Below, piece by piece: positions 16,153-24,649 of a stretch of DNA of 64,000 nucleotides (positions are counted from its first letter, which is position 1; the number at the start of each line of letters is the position of its first letter). The DNA is from Lachnospiraceae bacterium (GTDB lineage Bacteria > Bacillota > Clostridia > Lachnospirales > Lachnospiraceae), in assembly GCA_024698145.1 (NCBI GenBank), contig JAILRO010000054.1:1-64000 (forward strand). Reading direction: 5' to 3'. The position numbers were made by a program, and so were the translations under genes. The notes below the pieces were generated by a model that was not told the origin of the DNA, searched no databases, and saw only the letters and a program-made list of their open reading frames with translations.

Positions 16153-18213
16153 ATGAGAAAGAATCATTCTATCAAACGTGTTGCGGCACTTGCTATTGCC
16201 GGCGCGTTATCATTTAGCAGTTGTCCTGTACAGGCTGCGCAACCACAACAAAACACAGTAGAGGAGTATATATACGGTACTATCAATTTGCCTTATGCAG
16301 ATTACTATTACGGTGAATTGAACGAAGTTGAAGAAAATGCAACTCTTCAACTTGACGTTGCAGATAAGGCAGTATCTCTTCGTGGCGAAGGTGTATTAGA
16401 TGCTGTTTCAAGTGCAACAAAGAGTAAATGGAAAACATATAGTACTGCTTATTTCGAACAGCATGATGGTGACGAAGGCGGAAATATATATGGTGTAGGT
16501 GCTGTATCCGTTGCAATTCCTAAAGCTTTATATGATGCAGCGAAGGTATATGTTGATGACAGCATTGCTGATTCAACACAGTGCAATAATCAGTTGTTAA
16601 AGTTTGTTAAGGATTTTACGAAAAATGAGGATCAGAGCAAACCGGCTGAATACAAGGTTTTGAATGGTGATGGAACACTTACGGCTGTTAAGGATAGTGC
16701 AACAAAGATTATTGTTGATACCACAGCTGAAAATAGTACAGCCACAGCAACAATTTCAAATTCGAGCAATTACGGACACTATGGAATTAACATTAGTGAT
16801 AAGGAAAAAGTCGATGGAAAGACGCAGGATAAAGAGTATTTCCCTAAAGGAAGAGACAATCTCGAAGGTGCATTAATAGAGACATCAGACGGAGCTAAGT
16901 ATGCGTTATTGCATTTAGATAACCTGTGGTTTAGTGCCGGAAGTATTGCATTTGCTGCAAAAGAAGGATTTACAACGCATGGTAATTCTATAAAATACAA
17001 GCAGTTTGAAGATATCCAGGGTAAAACTATTATAAAAGTTACCTACATTATTCGTGGTGGCGCAGATGTAGAGTACAAAACCAATCTTTTATGCAAGAAG
17101 TTGTTAAACTCTGATCAGAAGGTATCTGCTCCTGTAGAGGCAGCTGTATTTGCAGACGGTGTTAGCGCTGAGCTTACCAATACATTACCTGCAGATAGTA
17201 ATTACAGCCTTTTGTCTGTAAAGTATAGAAACAAGGAATTGGTAAAAGGTACTGATTATACCTATGCTGCCAATACACTTACGGTAAAAGCTACAGAGAA
17301 TACAGGTGTTGGTAAGTACACATTAACATATACCGATGATTCATATGAAAATACATCTGTACAGGTTAAGTTCCTTTCAACTCTTAAGGCTGAGGATATC
17401 AAAATCGAAGCAGGTAAAGTTGTTATAACAGACGCTAATGTGAATATTGCTGATTATGTAAAGGGCATTGATAGCGTTACGGTAGGTTCTGTTTCAGCAA
17501 CTTCAGCAAACGGTATTATTGATGAAGAGGGTAACATTAATTTTGAAGCTAAGAAAAGCGGTAGAGGTAGTTCAACTCCTTTCTTCCCTGAAGAAGGCAA
17601 GGAATATGAGATTGTAATAAATGCAACAGGCTATCCTACAGTAACAGGTAAGGTTACATCACCTGTTAAAAATGAGTCAAAGGAAGAAGAGTCGAAGAAA
17701 GAAGAACCTAAGAAAGAAGAACCTAAGAAAGAAGAGCCTAAGAAGGAAGAGCCTAAGAAGGAAGAGCAAAAAAAGGAAGAACCTAAACAGGCTACAGAAA
17801 ATAAAAACAACGAAACAAAACAGACAGCGGAAGCACCTGTAGAAAAAGCACCTGCAGTAGAAGTTGGAAAAACATATACTAAAAACGGACTTAAGTTTAA
17901 AGTACTCAACAATTCTTCAGTAGAGGTTGCCGGAGTAGCAAAGAAGAAAACAAAATCAGTTACAATTCCTGCAACGGTTAAGATTAACGGAGTGGTTTTG
18001 AAGGTTACATCCATTGGTGCAAGTGCATTCAAGGATTGTTCTAACCTTAAGAACATTAAAATTAAAACGGCAAATCTTAAAAAGGTTGGAGCTGATGCAT
18101 TTAAGGGAATCAGCAAAAAGGCTAAGATTAAAGTGCCAAAATCAAGATTTGCTGCATACAAGAAGTTATTGAAGAAAAAAGGACAGGCCAAGACAGTTAA
18201 AATTACAAAGTAA
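16153..18213 (+). CDS. Secreted surface protein with Lys/Glu/Pro linker and LRR_5-type C-terminus
   Basis: The protein has 686 residues. A Sec signal peptide (cleavage near AQAAQ, about 30) leads to a domain with INLPYADYYYGELNEVEE and LDAVSSATKSKW. The latter resembles an FMN attachment motif but has Ser in place of Gly. A second region (about 330-500) has beta-strand repeats typical of surface adhesion modules. Next come six 5-residue KEEPK-like repeats, then one BspA-type leucine-rich unit (TSIGASAFKDCSNLK) and a very basic tail of the kind that binds the cell wall in Lachnospiraceae. Function is unknown. AAGGAGGG precedes the start, and the operator shared with the flavin operon suggests a role in electron transfer or metal/haem handling. 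Confidence 0.75.
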   Translation: MRKNHSIKRVAALAIAGALSFSSCPVQAAQPQQNTVEEYIYGTINLPYADYYYGELNEVEENATLQLDVADKAVSLRGEGVLDAVSSATKSKWKTYSTAYFEQHDGDEGGNIYGVGAVSVAIPKALYDAAKVYVDDSIADSTQCNNQLLKFVKDFTKNEDQSKPAEYKVLNGDGTLTAVKDSATKIIVDTTAENSTATATISNSSNYGHYGINISDKEKVDGKTQDKEYFPKGRDNLEGALIETSDGAKYALLHLDNLWFSAGSIAFAAKEGFTTHGNSIKYKQFEDIQGKTIIKVTYIIRGGADVEYKTNLLCKKLLNSDQKVSAPVEAAVFADGVSAELTNTLPADSNYSLLSVKYRNKELVKGTDYTYAANTLTVKATENTGVGKYTLTYTDDSYENTSVQVKFLSTLKAEDIKIEAGKVVITDANVNIADYVKGIDSVTVGSVSATSANGIIDEEGNINFEAKKSGRGSSTPFFPEEGKEYEIVINATGYPTVTGKVTSPVKNESKEEESKKEEPKKEEPKKEEPKKEEPKKEEQKKEEPKQATENKNNETKQTAEAPVEKAPAVEVGKTYTKNGLKFKVLNNSSVEVAGVAKKKTKSVTIPATVKINGVVLKVTSIGASAFKDCSNLKNIKIKTANLKKVGADAFKGISKKAKIKVPKSRFAAYKKLLKKKGQAKTVKITK
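17701..17790 (+). repeat. Six tandem 15-bp units coding for the KEEPK linker
   Basis: Units of the form GAAGAACCTAAGAAA repeat six times inside the surface-protein gene, the last two being degenerate. They encode a flexible charged linker and are a likely site of length change by slipped replication. Confidence 0.9.
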
Positions 18214-18228
18214 ATTTCGTAACGTTTG

Positions 18229-18259
18229 TTGCATAATGATGGAAAATCTGATATATAAT
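18229..18259 (+). promoter_or_regulatory. Probable promoter of the small gene at 18306
   Basis: TTGCAT at 18229-18234 is followed by overlapping -10 candidates, TATATA (17-base spacing) and TATAAT at 18254-18259 (19-base spacing). It lies in the gap between the surface-protein gene and the small gene. Confidence 0.45.
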
Positions 18260-18305
18260 AAGGATATTGTGATGCACCAAATGATATGAAAAGAGGTTAT
18301 ACATT

Positions 18306-18530
18306 ATGAATCCTATGGCATTAATGCAAATGAAAGGTCTTTATGACAGATTTAAGAAGAATCATCCAAAGGTTCCGATGTTTTTCAAGGCGGCCGGAAC
18401 TAGTATAGGCGAGGGTAGCATAATAGAGATTAGTGTTACCGATCCAGCCGGCAAGAAAATGACAACCAACATGAGAGTGTCAGCAGAGGATTTGGAAATG
18501 TTTAATCAATTAAAGTCGATGCTTGGATAA
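18306..18530 (+). CDS. Small conserved hypothetical protein (74 aa)
   Basis: I do not recognise this protein of 74 residues beyond its likely conservation in Clostridia. It has no signal peptide or membrane helix. A basic helix (about 10-30) is followed by a small beta-rich part with IIEISVTDPAGKKMTTNMRV and an acidic helix at the end. It has its own probable promoter, an AAAGAGG ribosome site, and a strong terminator directly after the stop, so it is a genuine single-gene unit. Confidence 0.75.
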   Translation: MNPMALMQMKGLYDRFKKNHPKVPMFFKAAGTSIGEGSIIEISVTDPAGKKMTTNMRVSAEDLEMFNQLKSMLG

Positions 18531-18537
18531 AAGAAGC

Positions 18538-18566
18538 TCCGCAGGTTTATGACCTGCGGATTTTTT
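18538..18566 (+). terminator. Rho-independent terminator
   Basis: A 9-bp GC-rich stem (TCCGCAGGT / ACCTGCGGA) with a TTATG loop is followed by six T. It ends the small gene at 18306. Confidence 0.92.
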
Positions 18567-18570
18567 CTTG

Positions 18571-18635
18571 TGTAAGAAATCTGTAAGAATTATTAAGAAT
18601 TGTGTAAAGATGTCTATGACGATAAGTGTTATAGT
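18571..18635 (+). promoter_or_regulatory. Phased direct repeats and -10 box upstream of the ABC operon
   Basis: TGTAAG-like units start at 18571, 18582, 18593 (TTAAG variant) and 18603, spaced 11, 11 and 10 bases. Each pair of units therefore faces the same side of the helix, as in OmpR-family response-regulator sites. A -10 box TATAGT lies at 18630-18635, with no good -35, as expected of an activated promoter. The response regulator encoded at 23915 is the natural candidate (inference). Confidence 0.6.
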
Positions 18636-18669
18636 GGGCTCATAAGAATAGTGAAGGAGACGATAATCT

Positions 18670-19428
18670 ATGGATACTATTTTAAAAACAGAGAAACTTT
18701 GCAAGTCATTTTCAAATGCAGGACTTCAACAACATGTAATAAAGAATATGGACCTCGAGATTTTTGAAGGTGATTTTACAGTTATCATGGGTTCTTCGGG
18801 ATCTGGTAAGAGTACATTATTATATGCTCTTTCGGGCATGGATAAACCGACACTTGGAAAAGTATATTTTGGTGAAGATGAAATATCAGATCTTTCTAAT
18901 GACCAGCTTGCGGTCTTTAGAAGAAATCATTGTGGATTTGTTTTTCAAAGTATCTACTTATTGGATAACATGAATGTACTTGATAACATTTTGACAGGAG
19001 CGCTCGTGGTACAGAAAAACACCCCGGAGCTTGTTGAGAATGTAAAAACACTTTTGAAGAAAGTCGGAATTGAAGAGGATATGTGGAAAAAATATCCGAA
19101 CCAGTTATCAGGTGGAGAATGTCAGAGAGTTGGAATTGTTAGAGCGGTTATCAACAATCCCAAGATTCTTTTCGCTGATGAACCGACAGGTGCGCTTAAT
19201 TCAGCTTCAGGACAGGACGTGCTTGATGTCTTTACCGAACTTCATAAGAAAGGACAGAGTATTGTGATGGTAACGCATGATTTGAAAACTGCACTTCGCG
19301 GCTCAAGGGTTATCTACTTAAGGGACGGTGGCGTTGTCGGAGAACACAGAATGCCGGATTATGAAACTGACGATGTGGTAAGACGTAGAGAATCATTACA
19401 GAATTTCTTAAATGAGATGGGATGGTAG
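18670..19428 (+). CDS. ABC transporter ATPase of the MacB/BceA type
   Basis: The 252-residue nucleotide-binding protein has all motifs intact: Walker A GSSGSGKST, Q-loop FVFQSIYLLDNM, signature LSGGECQRVGI, Walker B ILFADEPTGALNS, and the H-loop MVTHD. It pairs with the large FtsX-type permease encoded 3 bases downstream. Such pairs, joined to a two-component system as here, often sense and resist antimicrobial peptides (BceAB/VraFG class). A GAAGGAG ribosome site precedes the start, and phased repeats lie upstream. Confidence 0.95.
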   Translation: MDTILKTEKLCKSFSNAGLQQHVIKNMDLEIFEGDFTVIMGSSGSGKSTLLYALSGMDKPTLGKVYFGEDEISDLSNDQLAVFRRNHCGFVFQSIYLLDNMNVLDNILTGALVVQKNTPELVENVKTLLKKVGIEEDMWKKYPNQLSGGECQRVGIVRAVINNPKILFADEPTGALNSASGQDVLDVFTELHKKGQSIVMVTHDLKTALRGSRVIYLRDGGVVGEHRMPDYETDDVVRRRESLQNFLNEMGW

Positions 19429-19431
19429 GTT

Positions 19432-21912
19432 ATGAATAATATCTTGAGATTATCATTTGCAAATATAAAAAAGCATAAGAAAGAATCAATTCTTTTCATG
19501 ATTTTAATCACTCTAGGTATGGTGCTTTTGTCTGCATCTGTTTCGTCGGTGATGACTATCAAAAAGATAACACCACAAATGGTAAAAGAAAGCGGATGTT
19601 TCGAAAACTTCGTGCAGTTTATGCAGAAAGATTATTCGGATCGTTTTCTTAGCTTCCTTGCCGAAAGCAAAGACGTTGAAAGTTTTGAACACACCAGCGT
19701 AGTAACGGATATCATCAATGTTAAGAATTACCAGGGACTTGGAGATGATATGCTCGTTGATTTGAGCTTTGTGCCGGTAAGCGGTGAGAAAAAAATGGAA
19801 GACTTCAAAACGGACGCTGATTTTTCGTCGGCAGAGCATCCAATCGTGATTGATAATACTAAAAAAGCGGATTTTGAAGTATCAAAAGGTGATGAACTTA
19901 CAATTGTATGGGAAAATAAGGAATTTACATTTACTGTTGTAGGTTTCTATGATGCAGGTATTTGGAATCTTGGCTCGAAGGCTATCGTAAGTGAAGAAGA
20001 TTTTGCATATCTAGAAAACTGCATGAACCGATATGAAATGGTTGGTATCAATACGGTAGATGGAGCTGACAACGGCAAAGTGCTTAAGGATTTCAAGGCA
20101 TTTTGCGAGGACTTATCAATAAATGATATTTCTGAATCTGCATACACGATCGCTTATGAAGATACGGTTTCGGCAAACAATGTCAATATGTCGCTTTTAA
20201 GCATTATCATATTGTTTATGTCGAGTGTAATCGTAATAGCAATCATGATTATGATACGTTTCAGAATCGTGAGTGATATCAAGGAACAAATAGTGTCAAT
20301 CGGAGTGCTTGAAGCACTTGGTTATAAATCAAATCAGATAGCAGCTTCTTATATCGCCGAGTATGTGTTAATTGCGATTATAAGTGCTCTTATCAGCGCG
20401 GTTCCTTCGGTATGTATGGCAAAAGGACTTTTGAAAAATGCGGCCGTGTCGATTTGTTATTCGGGTCCGGTAGAAGTTACTGCTATTCCGGTGTTTGTAT
20501 GCATCCTTGCAATCATTTTGTTTGTGGGCGGTATCGCGTGTACCAAAGCGGTTTCGGTTAGAAAGTACCCGCCTGTTTTGGCGTTTAGAAAAGGTATCGA
20601 CACTCACAATTTTAAGAAAACTATCCTGCCTCTTGAAAAGGCCGGAGGCAATGTTCATATAAGACTTGCACTTAAAGACCTTTACCGGGGCGCAAAGGAT
20701 CATATTGGACTTTCGGTTTGTATTATGGCTTGTACGGTTATGGTACTTCTTGGATTCATGATAGGAAGTTTCTTTGGAAACTCAAATAGGATACTTAATG
20801 CAGTTTGCGGACATGAGTTATGTGATATAAGAATTGAAACTGCATGCGATATGGAGCCGGAAGTTTTTGCTAACGAACTTGAAAGCATGCCGGAAGTAGA
20901 AAAGGTTCTGTTGCCTGCGATTGATTTGGGTGTAAAGTTAGGCAATGATTCTGCAACGTTGGAAGTCTATGAAGATTATTCAAAAACAACAACAATCATC
21001 ATGACAGAAGGCAGACTTCCTGAACATGAAAATGAAGTCGCTTTCACGGTTCAGCAGCTTAAGAACTCGGACGTAAGTGTTGGTGAAACCGTTACTCTTG
21101 ATTATGGAAAAGTCAAGAAAGATTACATTATAACAGGTGTTGTTAACTCGGCTGTAGATCCCAAAGCGGTTTATCTTACAATACAAGGTTTTAAGCGCAT
21201 GTATCCGCCATATACACCGTCAACTTTTGACATTTATTTAAATGAGGATGTTAATAAGGATGATTTCGCCAATCTTTTGAGAGAGCGTTACGGAAAAGAG
21301 ATGGCGGAGTATAAAGATGATGACGCAGCGGGAGATACATTAGAAGACAGGATTAGAAATCTTGCGAATAAAAAGATGGCTGAGGCGATGACTGATAAAG
21401 GTGTCAGTTACATGGAGTACGCGATACAAGTAGGCGATAAGATCATTACCGGCAGTACTTCGCTTATGAAGATTAAAAATATTACATTTGTAAGACGGGA
21501 AAGTGAAGAGATAGCTCATATGCTCTGTGTATCATTTGCCGGTATAGCAGTTATACTTACCATTGTATCTGCTGTTGTAGTTATACTTATACTTTCAATT
21601 CTTATGGCATCGACAATCAGGAAACAGTACAGAGAACTCGGAATCATGAAAGGCATGGGTTACACTTCAAGAGAGCTTAAGTTCCAGATGGCATTTAAGA
21701 TTGTGCCGGTTGCTGTTTTGGGAGTGATTGTTGGAACGATTCTATCGATGCTGTTGCTTAATATTGTTAATGTATATGTTGCAAAGATTACCGTATCGGC
21801 GCTTCAGATTCTGCTAATGGATGTTGCAATTCTTGCTTATTGTTTCATCTGCGCATATGTAAGTGCAAGAAGAATCAAGAAGATTTCGGTATATGAATTA
21901 ATTTCTGAATAA
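19432..21912 (+). CDS. FtsX-family ABC transporter permease
   Basis: The protein of 826 residues has the long-permease layout: an N-terminal helix (about 18-40), an outside domain of about 200 residues, three helices (about 255-370), a second outside domain, and three C-terminal helices with the GIMKGMGYTSRELK cytosolic loop typical of FtsX/MacB permeases. Two FtsX modules are thus present, as in large peptide-stress transporters. It works with the ATPase encoded just upstream and probably signals to the histidine kinase encoded in the same operon (inference). Confidence 0.92.
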   Translation: MNNILRLSFANIKKHKKESILFMILITLGMVLLSASVSSVMTIKKITPQMVKESGCFENFVQFMQKDYSDRFLSFLAESKDVESFEHTSVVTDIINVKNYQGLGDDMLVDLSFVPVSGEKKMEDFKTDADFSSAEHPIVIDNTKKADFEVSKGDELTIVWENKEFTFTVVGFYDAGIWNLGSKAIVSEEDFAYLENCMNRYEMVGINTVDGADNGKVLKDFKAFCEDLSINDISESAYTIAYEDTVSANNVNMSLLSIIILFMSSVIVIAIMIMIRFRIVSDIKEQIVSIGVLEALGYKSNQIAASYIAEYVLIAIISALISAVPSVCMAKGLLKNAAVSICYSGPVEVTAIPVFVCILAIILFVGGIACTKAVSVRKYPPVLAFRKGIDTHNFKKTILPLEKAGGNVHIRLALKDLYRGAKDHIGLSVCIMACTVMVLLGFMIGSFFGNSNRILNAVCGHELCDIRIETACDMEPEVFANELESMPEVEKVLLPAIDLGVKLGNDSATLEVYEDYSKTTTIIMTEGRLPEHENEVAFTVQQLKNSDVSVGETVTLDYGKVKKDYIITGVVNSAVDPKAVYLTIQGFKRMYPPYTPSTFDIYLNEDVNKDDFANLLRERYGKEMAEYKDDDAAGDTLEDRIRNLANKKMAEAMTDKGVSYMEYAIQVGDKIITGSTSLMKIKNITFVRRESEEIAHMLCVSFAGIAVILTIVSAVVVILILSILMASTIRKQYRELGIMKGMGYTSRELKFQMAFKIVPVAVLGVIVGTILSMLLLNIVNVYVAKITVSALQILLMDVAILAYCFICAYVSARRIKKISVYELISE

Positions 21913-21955
21913 GAGATTACGGAGCGATTGAGACATTGTTTGAGAGGTGAAATAA

Positions 21956-23896
21956 ATGATAGGGAAGAATAAAAAGAACAGATCAACAATATATCTTGGA
22001 ATCGGTATGTGTGTGGTTATTTCTTCGGGAGTATTCCTTGCAAATGCCGGCAATAACAAAAATGCAATTATACCTGCGGCAGTTAGAGCAGAAAGCGTGA
22101 AAAACAATGAGTCTGAAACAGCAGATGAGACCGGAATCCTTAATGTTGCCTCTGTAAGCAAAATGTATGTTGTAACGGCAGTAATGCAGCTTGTTGATCA
22201 AGGAAGGGTTGAACTTGATGCGCCTGTAACAGATTACATTCCTGATTTTGAGATGGCGGATGAACGATATAAGGACATCACGGTTAAAATGCTCATGAAT
22301 CATACATCAGGACTTATGGGCTCGGTTTATGAAGGATGTCTGCTTTTTGATGAAAAGAGTACAGATTACCATGATACATTTTTAAGTAAGTTAAAAAAAG
22401 AACACTTAAAAGCCAATCCCGGAGAGTTTAACTGTTATTGTAACGACGGTTTTACTTTGCTTGAGATTTTGGTTGAGCGTGTGAAAGGTAAGAGTTTTAC
22501 AGATTATCTCAAAGAGAATATAAGCAAACCACTTTCGTTGGGTGACACGGGAACAATGTGGGATTCGGATTTTGATAGGCAGATTCCTGTTTATATTAAT
22601 GAAAAAGAAAAACTTGCCAATCAGATTCCGCAGCTTATTGGTGCAGGTGGAATCATGTCGGATGCAAAGGATGTTTGCAGATTCGGAACAGCATTTTTTG
22701 CCGGAGATAATTCGTTGTTGTCTGAAAACGCAAAGAAAGAAATGGCCAATAATAACAAAGTCGGAGATTGTGCGGAATCATTTGGACTTGGCTGGGATAC
22801 GGTAGAGAAAGAGGACTATGAAAAGGCGGGGATTAAAGTTCTTTCAAAAGGTGGAGACACCAGTCAGCATGCAAATCTTCTTGTCGCACCTGATGAGAAG
22901 ATAAGCGTGGCAGTTCTTTCGTCAGGCGGAAGCAGTACTAACTGTGAGGAGATATGTTTAGACCTTTTAGATGAGGCTCTTGCATCAAAAGGAATCACGG
23001 TTGAGCATCCGGAGAAGGAAGTGGCAGAGCAAATCGATGTTCCTGACAAGCTTCTTAAATACGAGGGTGTGTATGCCACTACAGATAAAACATTTTGCGT
23101 AAGTTTTCCTGATAAGAAGTATATGAAGATTGTTTCCGTAACTTCAGAGGATAATTTTGAATACCAGTATATATATACAAAAGATGAAGTGTTTGTAGCT
23201 GTTAGCGGAGATGTTGCGTCGGGAAATGCAATACCTGATAAGCCTGTGCAGGAAATGATATTTGAAGAAAAGAACGGACAGGAATATCTTTCTGATTGCG
23301 AGGCGGGCTTCCAGGCTTATAAAGTTCCTGAAAATAAGGTGAGTGAAAAAGTTCAGAAGGCGTGGGATGAGCGAGATGGTGCATACTATTATCTCGTTTC
23401 CGGAAAATGTTCGGACACCGGTTATACCGATAACAACCGTATGATGATAAAAACCAGTGACAAGGCACCGGGATACGTGAACGGTTATGCAATGAGAGAC
23501 GAAAACAATGCAGGTTATGATGTTATTATCCCGGGCACTGCGTCAAGAGATATCAGTGATCTTAGAATGGAAAATGTTGACGGGAAAGAATATATTTGTC
23601 TGGATGCACTTGGATTTAGACTAATATCCGAAAAGGACATTCCTGTGTTTGACAGCGGTGTTACAAGCGTCGAATTAAAGTCCGGCGAAGCAAGCTGGTT
23701 CAAGCTTGATGGAATAAAAGATGAAACAATCAGGCTTGATATTCCGGATAATGCATCTGTGTATGTGTACGATAAGTACATGAATATAAAATATTCCAGC
23801 TACATGACGCAATATGGGTATAGCGTTCCGTTGCCAGAATATGGTATGATAGTATTCATAGGAGAGACAGGTTCGACAGTAAACATCAGTCAATAG
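21956..23896 (+). CDS. Secreted serine hydrolase, beta-lactamase/penicillin-binding-protein fold
   Basis: The protein has 646 residues. A signal peptide or anchor (about 10-31) is followed after only some 35 residues by SVSK (Ser66, Lys69), the SxxK nucleophile motif of class C beta-lactamase-like enzymes. The second motif is YCN in NCYCNDGFTLLEI, and a TSQHANL stretch may supply the third. The first strands of the fold, normally about 50 residues before SxxK, seem missing. A C-terminal region of about 300 residues, mostly beta, is unassigned. It lies between the transporter and the two-component genes, suggesting a cell-wall or peptide-degrading role. AGAGGTG precedes the start. Confidence 0.85.
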   Translation: MIGKNKKNRSTIYLGIGMCVVISSGVFLANAGNNKNAIIPAAVRAESVKNNESETADETGILNVASVSKMYVVTAVMQLVDQGRVELDAPVTDYIPDFEMADERYKDITVKMLMNHTSGLMGSVYEGCLLFDEKSTDYHDTFLSKLKKEHLKANPGEFNCYCNDGFTLLEILVERVKGKSFTDYLKENISKPLSLGDTGTMWDSDFDRQIPVYINEKEKLANQIPQLIGAGGIMSDAKDVCRFGTAFFAGDNSLLSENAKKEMANNNKVGDCAESFGLGWDTVEKEDYEKAGIKVLSKGGDTSQHANLLVAPDEKISVAVLSSGGSSTNCEEICLDLLDEALASKGITVEHPEKEVAEQIDVPDKLLKYEGVYATTDKTFCVSFPDKKYMKIVSVTSEDNFEYQYIYTKDEVFVAVSGDVASGNAIPDKPVQEMIFEEKNGQEYLSDCEAGFQAYKVPENKVSEKVQKAWDERDGAYYYLVSGKCSDTGYTDNNRMMIKTSDKAPGYVNGYAMRDENNAGYDVIIPGTASRDISDLRMENVDGKEYICLDALGFRLISEKDIPVFDSGVTSVELKSGEASWFKLDGIKDETIRLDIPDNASVYVYDKYMNIKYSSYMTQYGYSVPLPEYGMIVFIGETGSTVNISQ

Positions 23897-23914
23897 TTCA
23901 TAGGAGGTTTTTTG

Positions 23915-24649
23915 ATGATTTGTAAATGTCTGATTGTGGATGATGACCTTACAATCGCCGAGAATACCGCGGAATATTTTAATATATTTGACATACCTAC
24001 CGCATTTGTAACAAGCTATGATGACGCAGTAAGTTTTCTTGAGAAGAACGAGACGTCGCTTGTACTTTTGGATATCAATTTGGGTGACAAATCCGGATTT
24101 GAACTTTGTAAGAAGATACGTCAGGAATTCGATATGCCTATTTTGTTTGTAAGTGCAAGGAAAAGTGATGATGATATTCTTACGGCTCTTAATATAGGCG
24201 GAGATGATTACATCAGCAAACCTTTTACAATGAGCATACTTCTTGCCAAGGTTAGGGCGGTTCTTAACCGTTATGAGAAAGCTATCAGCATGGCAAATGC
24301 CGGTGCCAATACATCAGTACAATCTGACATGGAAAGTGCGCCTGATAACGATGGTAAGATACTTATAACGGACGGCATATTTCTGGATACATCAACTCAT
24401 AAGCTGTTAAAGAATGGAGAAGAGATAGACTTAAAGATTAGAGAATACAATATGCTTTTCTATATTCTTAAGAACAGAGGAAGAGTTGTTACGAAGGACG
24501 AATTGTTAAAATACGCCTGGGAGGATGAGTATATCGGGGAAGGAACACTTCCGGTTCATGCCAGACGTATCAGAGTGAAGCTGGAGGAAGACCCGGACAA
24601 TCCGCAGATTTTAAAGACTATCTGGGGCGTGGGGTATATGGTTGAATGA
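23915..24649 (+). CDS. OmpR-family response regulator
   Basis: This 244-residue protein has a receiver domain (about 1-120) with acidic pair VDDD, phospho-acceptor Asp in LVLLDINLGD, and Lys in DDYISKPF. A C-terminal winged helix follows (about 145-244) with VVTKDELLKYAWED and the closing IWGVGYMVE. AGGAGG lies 7 bases before the ATG at 23915; a TTG three bases earlier is less likely. The stop overlaps the kinase start. It probably controls its own operon through the phased repeats at 18571-18609. Confidence 0.95.
   Translation: MICKCLIVDDDLTIAENTAEYFNIFDIPTAFVTSYDDAVSFLEKNETSLVLLDINLGDKSGFELCKKIRQEFDMPILFVSARKSDDDILTALNIGGDDYISKPFTMSILLAKVRAVLNRYEKAISMANAGANTSVQSDMESAPDNDGKILITDGIFLDTSTHKLLKNGEEIDLKIREYNMLFYILKNRGRVVTKDELLKYAWEDEYIGEGTLPVHARRIRVKLEEDPDNPQILKTIWGVGYMVE

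Noticed and set aside
17631-18191. Minus-strand frame of 186 codons with repeated Ser-Ser-Phe-Leu-Gly
   Set aside because: It is the antisense image of the KEEPK repeat region in the surface-protein gene, and its low complexity comes only from that.
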